This document shows positions 1 through 8,682 of a stretch of 32,549 nt of DNA, in pieces. Each line of letters begins with the position of its first letter. The first letter of the stretch is position 1. Source of the stretch: Chitinivibrionia bacterium. Lineage in GTDB: Bacteria; Fibrobacterota; Chitinivibrionia; Chitinivibrionales; Chitinivibrionaceae. Under the pieces are notes generated by a model. It saw only the letters and a program-made list of their open reading frames with translations, was not told the DNA's origin and searched no databases. Position numbers and translations under genes: made by a program. The stretch lies in assembly GCA_009787445.1 (NCBI GenBank), contig WRFX01000010.1, forward strand, positions 1 through 32,549. The letters run 5' to 3'.

Positions 1-163
1 CCCCCCCGCGAATTTAGCGGCTTAAATTTTGCAAACTCAAACTTAAAATATTTTTCCCAATTATTTCTTTTGAAAATCAAACGCGGTTTTTTATCGCGCT
101 TTTTCTATGATTATTATAACGGGTTACATTTGTTTTTTACTTTAATTAAGGAGTTTTGCAACT

Positions 164-2197
164 ATGAAAAAATCTTACGGAATGAAAAATTTGTCGCTTG
201 TCGCGACTTATGCGGTTGTTTCCTCTATCGCTTGCTTTGCGCAAGAAATTAGCGATGAAACTGAATATGGCGCGTCGGCTGAAGTCGCGCAAAATTATCA
301 AGTCCAAACGACCGCTCAAAGCGGCGTTTTACTGAAAGAGGCGGGGGCTTATCAAAGAAAATCAATAGCGTTTACAAACTTTGTTATCAGCAAAAACAAA
401 GAAATTCCGCAAGAATGGGAAAACGAGTTTGTTTCTATTTTGCAAAATCCCGTCAGAATGATGAAAAGGTTTGACTTCAACAATATTCCAAACTCGACTG
501 CAAATAAATTTTTCGCGCTTCCCGCATCGCTTTCTATTGAGGATAGAATGACCATAGCGGTCGTTCCGTCGGTTTTGGCGGCTGTGGACGCGGAAAAAGA
601 AATTCGCGCCGTTAAAATACTTTCCGAGCAACAAAAAAATTCTTTCATCACCGACAAAGCCAAAGAATCGGGAATTACCGAAGACGACATTAAAGCGGTT
701 ATGAACGCGGCGTATATTTTTGCGCCGATATATAACGGATATTCGGACACTTCTTATAGAGAGGAATACTATTACACAAACGATAAGGGAAATCGGGTGG
801 CGACCACCAGAAGAGTGTATGAATTATCTTTGTATGGCGGGGCTTATTGGTGGAAAATAGAAAACGACGGCGCAAATCCGCCAAGCATTAAAATTCTCGC
901 CCGCATTGAAACAAAAGGTTCGGGAAGATCATATCCCGACTCGACGCATAAATATCCGCAAGGATACAAATACGAGGCGTTTCGTCAAGCCGCCAGCCAA
1001 GGGCTGACCGGACAAATTAGAACCGCGACGTTGGATATTGCCGATTTTCAATATACGGGACAAATATTAAATAAAAATATAAGAAACGTCGTTATTTCGC
1101 TCGGAAGACCCGAAGAATTAGTCGTCAACGATATATTTCGCTTTTACGAACAGCGCGAAAACGCAAGCGGAAACGTTACTTTGAAAAAACGCGGATGGGT
1201 TATGGTAAAAAAAGTCGGAGAAAAAGCGCGCGGACTTGATTCCACTCAATCGAAAGCGCAAATTATTTCGGGAATTCCCCACGTAGGCGCGGTCGTGAGA
1301 GAAGTGCCGCTTGCGAAGAGTGAATTTGAAATCGGATTTGGAATGACTCCGTTTAGAATGGACGACAAAAAACAAAACGAAAGTCAGCGCGAATTTGACA
1401 AATATTACAAACAATTGGAAAATAAGTGGAAAGATGAAGGACGTTCCACAACAGGCGAAGATTTTAGAAGGGAAGTCAATTCGTTAAAAGACAAATATCT
1501 TTACGACATACAAGGTTTGAAAGTTTCGAAAATGTACGGACCGGAAATAAGAAGTCGTACAAATCTGGCGAGCGCCGCAAAAAAAGAGAGCGGTTCGCAG
1601 TGGTTGTTTAGCACTTTCTCTGCAAAACCTTCATTCGGATTGTCGGAGAATACCGCGCGGCTTCGTTTTCATCCCGATATGAACAAAGAAAATTTTAACG
1701 ATGAAAGAATAGAATACGAATTATACGGATTATTCAGTTTGGAATTGGAACTTGCGCTCGCCAAAAGAATATTCATAAGACGTTTGGCGCTTGTTCCCGA
1801 ACTTGGTTTCGGTTTCAATGGGGTATGGTTTTTAGGAGGATTGGAAGAACTTGACAAATACGGAGAAAAAGTGGAAGAGCCGACATACGATATTACGATT
1901 AGAAAAGGCGGTACCGTCGGATTAATAAGTAAAATGGGAGTAGAAATCGCGCTTGCGCCGAATTTTTATTTGGGCGGTTCAATCGGCTATAATGCGTTTA
2001 CGAAAGGCGGCAACGAATGGAAGACAGAGTGGCGCGACCATTCGGAAAACGAAAATAATAAGGAAAAATACAAAGACGGACCCAAAGTAAATAGCGGCGA
2101 CGATTTGAAAACAAGCGGAATGACTTGGTGGACTTACGTTTCGTTCACTCCGCGACCTCGCGCGAGAAACCTAAAAGGGGAATTTGTGATTAAATAA
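164..2197 (+). CDS. Secreted, probably outer-membrane protein of unknown function (677 aa)
   Basis: The ATG at 164 follows an AAGGAG at 148-153, which fixes the start. The N-terminus is a signal peptide: KK near the start, a hydrophobic stretch to about residue 25, then CFA-Q as a likely cleavage site. I do not recognise the family. Residues about 310-350 (a stretch with VVNDIFRFYEQ, then GWVMVKKVGEK) vaguely resemble the small beta-barrel of FlgT-like proteins; this is weak. A charged Lys/Glu-rich region lies around 400-470. From about 510 to the end, alternating hydrophobic and polar strands rich in aromatics and Gly (for example FLGG, YLGGSIGY, TWWTYVSF) look like outer-membrane beta-strands, although the protein ends in IK rather than a terminal aromatic. 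No C-terminal sorting domain is visible. It faces a convergent gene across a hairpin at 2223-2256. That it is a real secreted protein is sure; the outer-membrane placement is inference. Confidence 0.85.
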   Translation: MKKSYGMKNLSLVATYAVVSSIACFAQEISDETEYGASAEVAQNYQVQTTAQSGVLLKEAGAYQRKSIAFTNFVISKNKEIPQEWENEFVSILQNPVRMMKRFDFNNIPNSTANKFFALPASLSIEDRMTIAVVPSVLAAVDAEKEIRAVKILSEQQKNSFITDKAKESGITEDDIKAVMNAAYIFAPIYNGYSDTSYREEYYYTNDKGNRVATTRRVYELSLYGGAYWWKIENDGANPPSIKILARIETKGSGRSYPDSTHKYPQGYKYEAFRQAASQGLTGQIRTATLDIADFQYTGQILNKNIRNVVISLGRPEELVVNDIFRFYEQRENASGNVTLKKRGWVMVKKVGEKARGLDSTQSKAQIISGIPHVGAVVREVPLAKSEFEIGFGMTPFRMDDKKQNESQREFDKYYKQLENKWKDEGRSTTGEDFRREVNSLKDKYLYDIQGLKVSKMYGPEIRSRTNLASAAKKESGSQWLFSTFSAKPSFGLSENTARLRFHPDMNKENFNDERIEYELYGLFSLELELALAKRIFIRRLALVPELGFGFNGVWFLGGLEELDKYGEKVEEPTYDITIRKGGTVGLISKMGVEIALAPNFYLGGSIGYNAFTKGGNEWKTEWRDHSENENNKEKYKDGPKVNSGDDLKTSGMTWWTYVSFTPRPRARNLKGEFVIK

Positions 2198-2222
2198 CGG
2201 GCGGCAATATAATTAAACATAA

Positions 2223-2256
2223 AGGGAAACTGCGGAATAAAATTTCCGCTTTCCCT
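2223..2256. terminator. Hairpin between convergent genes
   Basis: AGGGAAA (2223-2229) and GCGGAA (2232-2237) pair with TTCCGC (2244-2249) and TTTCCCT (2250-2256) around a six-base loop, with CT bulged on the 5' arm. It sits between the stops of two convergent genes, so it could end transcripts from both sides. Neither flank has a long T tract, so intrinsic termination is likely but not certain. Confidence 0.6.
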
Positions 2257-2267
2257 AAAATAAATTC

Positions 2268-3668
2268 CTAATTATCTTCAAGTTCGCCGTCTACGCCGAT
2301 GGGTCTTAAACCCTGATGTCCGACGGGCGCGGCTTCAAATTCAATTTCTTCGTCTTCTTCGCTTTCGTCTTGAAAACACATCGATTTAATAAACAAATCG
2401 CGGCTTTCTACCATTTTTTTCGACAAATGTTTGCGTTTGCCGAAATTTTGTTCGCTTGTTTGTCCGCGTTTGTGTTTTTCAAACATTTCAACAATGTCGA
2501 CCTGCGGAATTTCTTCAATTTCAAACATTTTTTCCGCGCCGCTTTTGCAACCGTAATTTATATTCGCGGAAAAATCGCCGTTTGTAGAGTCGGCAAAAAT
2601 ATCGTTTTTTTCAAAAATATTGTCTTTTTCGCCGATATTTTTACTCGAAATCGTGCAATTATAAAAAATATTTTTTGTCGCAAAAGACGCGGTTTTGCTT
2701 TGCGAAAAAATAATTTCGTCGTTTTTGTCCGATGAAAAAGTATTTTCCAAAATCAAAACGGGCAGCGTATTTTCGCCGTCAAAATCGCCGTCGAAAGTTA
2801 TTTTTGAATTTATAAAACAATTTTCGCCTATCGTCGCGTCGTCGCTGTTTATAATTACGGCGTTTTCGCAATTTTCAAAACGATTTTCAAAAATTTCGTT
2901 TTCAAATCCGAAAGCGTTTATTACGGCGTTTTGCGTGTTTTTGAAAATATTTCCGTATATTTGCGTTCCGCTTATTTTAATTTTTACGCCCGTTTGGCAA
3001 TTTTCAAACAAACAGTCGCAAACTTCGTGTCCGCCGAAAAGTTCGCTTATATTTTCGTCGCTTCCTTCCATTATCGCGGTTTTGCAGTCCTTAAACCGAC
3101 AAAACCGAATCGACGAATTTTTTGAATTTGCCAAAGTTTTTTCTTCGTTTTCGTCGACGCTTTGCGAAATCATAACCGCGATGTGTTCGTTTGTATGTTT
3201 TGGGGCGCAAAATCCGCAATTTTCCACGACGTTGCTTCCTCCGCCGCTTCCGCCGAAAAACACCGCGCACTCCGAAGTTTCTCCGCATTCGTCGAAAACG
3301 CAATCCTTTACGCTGTTTCTTTTGCATTCTCCTATCATAGAGATAGCGCTGTTTATCGTTTTTCTAAACACGATTCCTTTGATTACGAAGTCCTTAACCG
3401 AATAAAAATACCATTCGCTGTGCGTTATTACGTCTTCGGCGTTTTCGTTAAAAGCCGCTATGGTAATGGGTTCGTCAAGCGTTCCGCATAAATCGCGTAC
3501 GACTAATTTTTCATCGTAAATTCCCGAAAAAAGCACGATAACCGAGCCGGGAACCGCACTATTTAGTGCGCTTTGAATTTTTAAAAACGGTTTTTCAAAA
3601 GAGCCGTCTCCGTCGAAATCGGCTCTTTCGCTTACCCAAATATTTTTTTCACAATTTTTATCAAACAT
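2268..3668 (-). CDS. Right-handed parallel beta-helix protein without signal peptide (466 aa)
   Basis: Residues about 12-60 (DFDGDGSFEKPFLKIQSAL, then SVIVLFSGIYDE) match the opening of DUF1565/pectate-lyase-like beta-helix proteins. They are followed by about 300 residues of repeated short strands with Asn- and Cys-containing turns (I.ENCGF, CDCLFENCQTGVKI, NIFKNTQNAVI, ENRFENCENAVII), typical of stacked helix rungs. The last 60 residues are charged and acidic (a DESEEDEEIEFE-type run). There is no signal peptide or lipobox, which is unusual because most such proteins are exported. The start ATG lies three bases after the ytfJ-like stop, and its weak SD (AAAGAG) is inside that gene, so the two are probably translationally coupled. 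No catalytic residues can be assigned; substrate and role are unknown. Confidence 0.85.
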   Translation of the reverse strand: MFDKNCEKNIWVSERADFDGDGSFEKPFLKIQSALNSAVPGSVIVLFSGIYDEKLVVRDLCGTLDEPITIAAFNENAEDVITHSEWYFYSVKDFVIKGIVFRKTINSAISMIGECKRNSVKDCVFDECGETSECAVFFGGSGGGSNVVENCGFCAPKHTNEHIAVMISQSVDENEEKTLANSKNSSIRFCRFKDCKTAIMEGSDENISELFGGHEVCDCLFENCQTGVKIKISGTQIYGNIFKNTQNAVINAFGFENEIFENRFENCENAVIINSDDATIGENCFINSKITFDGDFDGENTLPVLILENTFSSDKNDEIIFSQSKTASFATKNIFYNCTISSKNIGEKDNIFEKNDIFADSTNGDFSANINYGCKSGAEKMFEIEEIPQVDIVEMFEKHKRGQTSEQNFGKRKHLSKKMVESRDLFIKSMCFQDESEEDEEIEFEAAPVGHQGLRPIGVDGELEDN

Positions 3669-3671
3669 TTT

Positions 3672-4013
3672 TTATATCTCTTTAATTTTGGTTTTTAAAA
3701 GTTTTTCTATAACGTCGGGAGCAAGCCCTAAAAGTCGCAAGCCGATACTGTCTTTTGGGTCTATCGGATGTACCTTTACGTTGCTTTCGCCGACAATGGT
3801 GATAAGCGCGACGGGAATTATTTGAACTCCGCCTCCCGTAGCCGCGCCGCCTTCTTTTTTTCCGCTTCCGCCCGCGGCGAATCCGCAGGAAATTTTTGAA
3901 ACGGGAATTACCGTAGTTTTTCCCGAAACGAACGGTTCGCCAAAAACCGTTTCGCTTTTTGCGATATGTTTAAGTTCCGATAAAAGCGATTGAATAGTAT
4001 CGTTAACCGACAT
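3672..4013 (-). CDS. ytfJ: YtfJ/GerW-family protein (113 aa)
   Basis: The protein shows the family pattern: GEPFVSGKTTVIPVSKISCG, a Gly-rich segment (FAAGGSGKKEGGAATGGG), then a hydrophobic strand block (VQIIPVALITIV) and a KVHPID segment. GerW/YtfJ is needed for germination in Bacillus, but homologues occur in many non-sporulating bacteria, where the role is unclear. I chose the ATG at 4013 because TGGAG lies seven bases upstream; an in-frame ATG five codons earlier has no comparable SD. It is the first gene of a two-gene unit with the beta-helix protein and is divergent from the transporter operon across 276 bases. Family assignment is strong; function here is unknown, and nothing else in the window suggests sporulation. 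Confidence 0.88.
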   Translation of the reverse strand: MSVNDTIQSLLSELKHIAKSETVFGEPFVSGKTTVIPVSKISCGFAAGGSGKKEGGAATGGGVQIIPVALITIVGESNVKVHPIDPKDSIGLRLLGLAPDVIEKLLKTKIKEI

Positions 4014-4203
4014 AATATTTCTCCACAAAGCGTTGTTTTAATGGGAAAATAATATTTTTCCAAAGCGAATAACCGAAAATTGTTCTTATTTTTTAATTCC
4101 CGACTTATATTTTTCCAAAAAAAATTTTGCGCGATATAAATTTTTTGGAAATAAATTATGGAATTAAACAAAAAAATCACAAAAAACAAAAAAAAGTTCG
4201 CTA

Positions 4204-4226
4204 ATGTACTTTTCCCAAAAGTATAT
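4204..4226. promoter_or_regulatory. Inverted repeat, candidate operator
   Basis: TACTTTT (4207-4213) and AAAAGTA (4217-4223) are perfect inverted arms around CCC, extended by AT/AT after one mismatch. It lies between the divergent ytfJ-like and transporter genes, 12 bases upstream of the proposed -35 box of the transporter promoter. Position and symmetry fit a binding site for a dimeric regulator; no regulator gene is adjacent, so this is inference. Confidence 0.4.
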
Positions 4227-4238
4227 TTATAGTGGTAA

Positions 4239-4267
4239 TTGAAAATTAAATATTTATGTTATATAAA
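4239..4267 (+). promoter_or_regulatory. Putative sigma-70-type promoter of the ABC transporter operon
   Basis: TTGAAA (4239-4244) and TATAAA (4262-4267) are separated by 17 bases. Transcription would start near 4274, just ahead of or within the AAAGGGG ribosome site at 4273-4279, giving a very short leader. The region is AT-rich, so a chance match is possible. Confidence 0.4.
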
Positions 4268-4289
4268 ACAATGAAAGGGGTAGTCAGTA

Positions 4290-6173
4290 ATGAGAAAATT
4301 TTCCCCGCTGATTCTTGCGATTGCGGCGCTTTTGACGCTTGCGTCGTGTAAAAAGGAAAGCGGCTCCACCGCGACGACTCTGTCGGACGCATTGGCTCAG
4401 GCGATGAACTACGAAGAAAGCGACGACGCGGGCAACGCCAAAATAGAAGCCGAAATAGCGCGGCTTCCGAGAGAAGAAACGCTTTATCTCGTAGGATTTC
4501 AATGGTCGCCGCCTTATTCGTTTAATCCGCTCGCCGGTTGGCCCGATTGGCCCGCGCGACCGGAGTTCAATTTAATGTACGAGCAATTGACGGCGTTCAA
4601 TTCGATGACCGACGAAATAGTGCCGTTAATCGGAAGAGTGGAGCAGGCAAACAACGACTTCGTATCGGTAATTCTCAATCCTTCGGCAAAATGGAGCGAC
4701 GGCAAACCGCTGACCGCGGCGGACGTCGTTTTTACTTATAACCTCAACTTGAACAGTCCGGACGCGCCTTGCAGTTACATAAAAGGGGTTATTAAGGAAG
4801 TTAGCGTCGATACTTTGAGAACGGACGATTTAGTGGAAGAGCGCTTGTATTTGTGGGTTGACAAGGAAGACAGGAACAATCCGCTTTCGGTTTTGGATTT
4901 AATTTCTACCGTGCCAATTTTACCCGCGCACGTTTTTGAACAACTTATCAGGGCGGCTGGCGGAAGCGTTTCTACCGTCGCGGGCGACCCGATGACGAGA
5001 CCGCACGTAATAAGCGGACCGTACAATTATTTAATGCACTCTAACGAGAAAATCGTCGTAAAAAGAAGAGACGATTATTGGGGCAACAACGCGCTTCACG
5101 ACGGAAAAATGCCCGCGCCGAAATATGTCGTTCACCCGATTTACAAAGGAAACGACCACTCGTCGGCTGCGTTAAGAAAAGGCGAATTGGATGTTTCGTC
5201 CAACTTTATGCCGAGAGTTTGGCTTAAAAAGACCGTAAATACTTGGTTTGAAGGCGAACCGTATTTTAAGCCCGGCGCAATTCCGATGTTTATCATCAAC
5301 GCGACGAATCCTCCGTTAAGCAGCAAACATTACAGAAGAGCGATGGCGTTTGGCATCGATTACGAAAAAATTAAAAATTTGGCGGTTTCGGGTTATACGA
5401 CCGACTTGCAACCCGGCTTAATTATGCCTTTTTCTGCGGAATCTGCGTATTTCAGTCAGGAAGAAGTCGATAAATACGGCGCTTCTATATTCGACCCCGA
5501 ACGCGCAAAAGAAGAGTTGAGATTGGGCGGATTTAAACCGCAGTTCGACAAAAAAGGAATTTTGCTAAACGTTATAGGTCCCGACGGAAATCCCGTGCCG
5601 ACAGTCGGAATAATGTGTCCTTCGGGCTGGACGGATTTTGAATTGGTCGTTAAAAACGCCGTCGAAAGTATGCGTTCGGTCGGTATCGACGTAAGAGAAA
5701 ATTTCGTCGACGGTTCAAAATATTATTCGGTAATGGAAACGGGAGATTTCGATTTGTATTTCGATACGCCCGCGTCTATGCGGTCAAAATCGACGCCTTG
5801 GTCGAGATTTGAAGTAATTATGAGTTCGAGAAATTTCAGACCGATAGGACAAAGAATGCAAAACAACAAAGGACGCTGGAATAATCCCGAATCGAGCGAA
5901 CACATTTCGCAAGTAGATTCGCTTCTTAACGCGATACCGCTTATGGAAAACGAAGAACAAAAGAAAGAAGCGTACAAACTTTTGAACAGGATTTATATGG
6001 AAGAACAGCCGACTCTTCCCGTGCTTTACAGACCGGAAGAATACTATGAATTTTCCACAAAATACTGGACTAACTTCCCAACGGAAAAGAATCCGTATGC
6101 GCCGCCGAGAATGCCGGTCGCGTCAGCCGGAACTCGTATGCTTTGGGAACTTGTTCCGACAGGAGGTAGATAA
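4290..6173 (+). CDS. Family 5 extracellular solute-binding lipoprotein of an ABC importer (627 aa)
   Basis: The N-terminus is a lipoprotein signal peptide with lipobox LASC; Cys20 would be acylated, so the protein is membrane-anchored on the periplasmic side. The body matches SBP_bac_5 (DppA/OppA/NikA type): YEQLTAF and LIGRVEQ near residues 90-115, AKWSDGKPLTAADVVFTYN around 130-150, VISGPYN around 240, NATNPPLSSKHYRRAMAFGIDYEKI around 338-362, and a C-terminal lobe ending with PVLYRPEEYYEFS. It probably binds peptides or a similar oligomeric ligand; the specificity cannot be read. At 627 residues it is longer than DppA (about 535), partly from an N-terminal spacer after the lipobox. It is the first gene of the five-gene operon and is followed after three bases by the first permease. 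Confidence 0.93.
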   Translation: MRKFSPLILAIAALLTLASCKKESGSTATTLSDALAQAMNYEESDDAGNAKIEAEIARLPREETLYLVGFQWSPPYSFNPLAGWPDWPARPEFNLMYEQLTAFNSMTDEIVPLIGRVEQANNDFVSVILNPSAKWSDGKPLTAADVVFTYNLNLNSPDAPCSYIKGVIKEVSVDTLRTDDLVEERLYLWVDKEDRNNPLSVLDLISTVPILPAHVFEQLIRAAGGSVSTVAGDPMTRPHVISGPYNYLMHSNEKIVVKRRDDYWGNNALHDGKMPAPKYVVHPIYKGNDHSSAALRKGELDVSSNFMPRVWLKKTVNTWFEGEPYFKPGAIPMFIINATNPPLSSKHYRRAMAFGIDYEKIKNLAVSGYTTDLQPGLIMPFSAESAYFSQEEVDKYGASIFDPERAKEELRLGGFKPQFDKKGILLNVIGPDGNPVPTVGIMCPSGWTDFELVVKNAVESMRSVGIDVRENFVDGSKYYSVMETGDFDLYFDTPASMRSKSTPWSRFEVIMSSRNFRPIGQRMQNNKGRWNNPESSEHISQVDSLLNAIPLMENEEQKKEAYKLLNRIYMEEQPTLPVLYRPEEYYEFSTKYWTNFPTEKNPYAPPRMPVASAGTRMLWELVPTGGR

Positions 6174-6176
6174 TAT

Positions 6177-7832
6177 ATGCTTAAAAATCATCCGACAATA
6201 AGATTTATTTTGCAAAGAGGAATTTGGTATTTGCTGACGTTTTTCGTCGCCGTTACCATAAATTTCTTTTTGCCGCGTTTCGGCGCCGACCCCATAGATT
6301 TGATTATGAGCAAGCAAAAAGGGGCGACCGGAAAACAGGCGGAAGACAAACGAACCGCTTATATGAAAGAGTTCGGTTTGGTAGACCAGCAAAAAGTCGC
6401 GGTAACCGTTAACAGAGAAATTTTTGTCGACGGAAACAACAAACCGATTTCTTACGAAACGCTTTCAAAAAGCGGACTTTTGGTCGAAGACACGCTTACG
6501 CAGTTGTGGAATTCTACGTTTTCGGTTACGGATTTTGCGGCTCTTCAAAACGCGCTAAAAAAACTAAACGAAAAGAAAGGGCTTAAACTTCCCGATTGGA
6601 TTGACGTTTGGGGCGGTTGTGAAGAAGTAGAAATAGACGACGAGCGCGAAGACAATTACGAATGTTTGCCTGCTTGGGGACTTGAAGAAATTTTGAGAAA
6701 AAATTTAACCGCGTCCGAAATTCTTTCTCTTCCCGGAATAAACATCAATATGGGAGTAAAAGTTTATTCGGCAAACGCAAACGCTTTGTCTGAAAAACTC
6801 GGCGGATTTTCGCTTGTGTCCGAAGCGTATTTGGTTAAGGAAAAAAGCGGCGAATTAAACATTTATCAATATAACGGAGACACGCAAAAACCCAGATACG
6901 TTAAAATCGCCGGCGCAGGAAACAAAGTCGACGACGGCAACGTAAGTTTTTTAATCGGCAACGAAGTTCTCTATAACAAAGCCGAAAACGAACAGGACGA
7001 AAGCGTACTTACAATGTTGATTCCGATTCGTCGCTCGCTGTTTGGACAATATATTCAATATTTGGGAATGATTGCCCGCGGCGATTTGGGAACTTCGCTT
7101 GTAAGATATCCGCAATCGGTCGGAAATATTGTATCGAGCGCGGTTCCTTGGACTATCGCGTTGCAGTTGCCGGCTATCCTTATCGGCTGGTTTTTCGGTA
7201 ACACGTTGGGAGCACTTGCGGCTTATAAACGCGGACTTTTCGATAAAATATTATTTCCCTGCGCGCTTCTTACAAACTCGATTCCTATGTTTGCCATCGG
7301 TATGCTTTTGGTTTATGTTTTCGCCGAAGGACTTGGAATTTTCCCCGCAAGCGGAGGTTACGCAATAGACGTCGTGCCGGGCTTTACGATAGCGTTTATA
7401 ACGTCGGCGGCTTATTATTACATACTTCCGTTTCTTTCGCTTTTTCCTATTTTTGCGAGCGGTCAAGCGACGGGTATGAGAACGATGGGAATTTACGAAT
7501 TGGGAACGGGTTATGTGAAATACGCAAAAACGCTCGGAGTTTCGGAAGGAAGAATTTTGATGTATATTTTCAGAAACGCTATGCTTCCGCAATTAACGGG
7601 TTTGGCTTTGGGGCTTGGAACAATGATAGGCGGTGCGCTTATTACCGAAATGATATTTTCTTATCCGGGACTTGGTTCGGCGCTTTTAAGCGCGGTGCAG
7701 ACAAACGATTATCCGCTTATTCAAGGCGGGGCGTTGCTTGTTATGATAACAGTTCTTGTAGCAAATTTAACAGTGGATTTACTTATAGGGTTCTTTGACC
7801 CGAGAGTAAAAGCCGGATTGTCGGGAGGTTAA
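6177..7832 (+). CDS. ABC importer permease, DppB/OppB type, with a large periplasmic insert (551 aa)
   Basis: AGGAGGT lies upstream of the ATG. Helix 1 (about residues 16-33) and the following GADPIDLIM and EFGLVDQQ segments match DppB. The typical motif that should come next (QYIQYLGMIARGDLGTSLV) appears only at about 291-309. Residues about 73-286 are an extra soluble, strand-rich insert with two cysteines (C148, C163) that could form a disulfide in the periplasm. After it come the usual helices and the EAA loop that contacts the ATPase (YVKYAKTLGVSEGRILMYIFRN and PGLGSALL, about 443-500), ending with FFDPRVK. Usual family length is about 310-340 residues. It pairs with the next permease, whose start is three bases after this stop. 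The permease identity is firm; the insert's role is unknown. Confidence 0.93.
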   Translation: MLKNHPTIRFILQRGIWYLLTFFVAVTINFFLPRFGADPIDLIMSKQKGATGKQAEDKRTAYMKEFGLVDQQKVAVTVNREIFVDGNNKPISYETLSKSGLLVEDTLTQLWNSTFSVTDFAALQNALKKLNEKKGLKLPDWIDVWGGCEEVEIDDEREDNYECLPAWGLEEILRKNLTASEILSLPGININMGVKVYSANANALSEKLGGFSLVSEAYLVKEKSGELNIYQYNGDTQKPRYVKIAGAGNKVDDGNVSFLIGNEVLYNKAENEQDESVLTMLIPIRRSLFGQYIQYLGMIARGDLGTSLVRYPQSVGNIVSSAVPWTIALQLPAILIGWFFGNTLGALAAYKRGLFDKILFPCALLTNSIPMFAIGMLLVYVFAEGLGIFPASGGYAIDVVPGFTIAFITSAAYYYILPFLSLFPIFASGQATGMRTMGIYELGTGYVKYAKTLGVSEGRILMYIFRNAMLPQLTGLALGLGTMIGGALITEMIFSYPGLGSALLSAVQTNDYPLIQGGALLVMITVLVANLTVDLLIGFFDPRVKAGLSGG

Positions 7833-7835
7833 AAT

Positions 7836-8672
7836 ATGAAATTACTTAAAAACTTGTTGAAAGAGCCGGCGTTTGTATTCGGCGTGTGTTTGTTTTCTCT
7901 TACGATTTTGCTTGCGTTATTGGGACCGCTTTTCGTGAAGATAAACATAGGTTCCGAATATTTGCCTTATATTCAACCGGGAAGCGAAGGTTTGGCGCTG
8001 GGCTCGGACCACGGCGGGCGCGATATGGTTTCTATGCTTATAAGCGGACTGCAAAATTCGCTTTACGTCGGATTTCTCGCGGGAATTATCGCGACGACTT
8101 TGGGAACGTTTTTGGGAGTTTACGCGGGATTTAAGGGCGGATTTATCGACAACTTTATAAATATGGTAACCAATTTATTTTTGGTAATTCCGTCGTTTGT
8201 CGTGCTTTTGCTTATTTCGTCTTCGCTTGAAGGCGGACGTTCCTTGCAACTTATCGCGGTGATTATCGGATTTACGATTTGGCCCTGGACGGCGCGTTCT
8301 GTGCGAGCGCAAACGTCGTCGCTGAAAAGTTCGGAGCATATAAATTTGGCGAGAGTAAACGGCGCGGATACTTTTTGCATTCTTACAAAACATATTCTGC
8401 CTTATTTGCTTTCGTACGTGTTTATGGTGTTTATTATTCAGGTTGCGTCTGGAATTTTGCAGGAAGCGTCTATAAGTATGCTCGGTCTTGGACCTTACGA
8501 CAGCGTTTCTTTGGGAATTATTATGAACGACGCAATGAGAAACGAAGCGTTGGGAGACGGAGCCTGGTGGGCTTTTGTTCCTGCAAGTATGCTTATCACG
8601 TCGATAGTGTTTGCGCTTTACGCGCTCAATACGTCGATGGAAGGCGTGTTTAACCCGGCATTACGTAAATAG
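7836..8672 (+). CDS. ABC importer permease, DppC/OppC type (278 aa)
   Basis: This is the second membrane subunit of the importer. It has the family layout: helix 1 (VFGVCLFSLTILLALLGPLF), the LGSDHGGRDMVSMLISGLQNSLYVG segment typical of DppC, further helices, and the EAA loop (SSEHINLARVNGADTFCILTKHILPYLL, about residues 165-192). It ends NTSMEGVFNPALRK, close to the family's usual NLLGDGLRD-like C-terminus. Length is normal for the family. The start codon is three bases after the preceding stop, and an AGGAG for the next gene follows its own stop. It should form the translocation pore with the upstream permease. Confidence 0.95.
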   Translation: MKLLKNLLKEPAFVFGVCLFSLTILLALLGPLFVKINIGSEYLPYIQPGSEGLALGSDHGGRDMVSMLISGLQNSLYVGFLAGIIATTLGTFLGVYAGFKGGFIDNFINMVTNLFLVIPSFVVLLLISSSLEGGRSLQLIAVIIGFTIWPWTARSVRAQTSSLKSSEHINLARVNGADTFCILTKHILPYLLSYVFMVFIIQVASGILQEASISMLGLGPYDSVSLGIIMNDAMRNEALGDGAWWAFVPASMLITSIVFALYALNTSMEGVFNPALRK

Positions 8673-8682
8673 GAGAAAAAAT

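Noticed and set aside
1-163. Possible gene or RNA at the left edge
   Set aside because: The short frame at 70-252 overlaps the signal-peptide coding region in another phase and has no SD; no RNA fold is recognised. The stretch probably holds the promoter of the first gene, but no clear -35/-10 pair is seen.
2316-3491. Long plus-strand open frames opposite the beta-helix gene
   Set aside because: They lack SD sites and family similarity, are Phe/Ser-rich as expected for antisense of this composition, and the minus-strand protein has a clear fold pattern.
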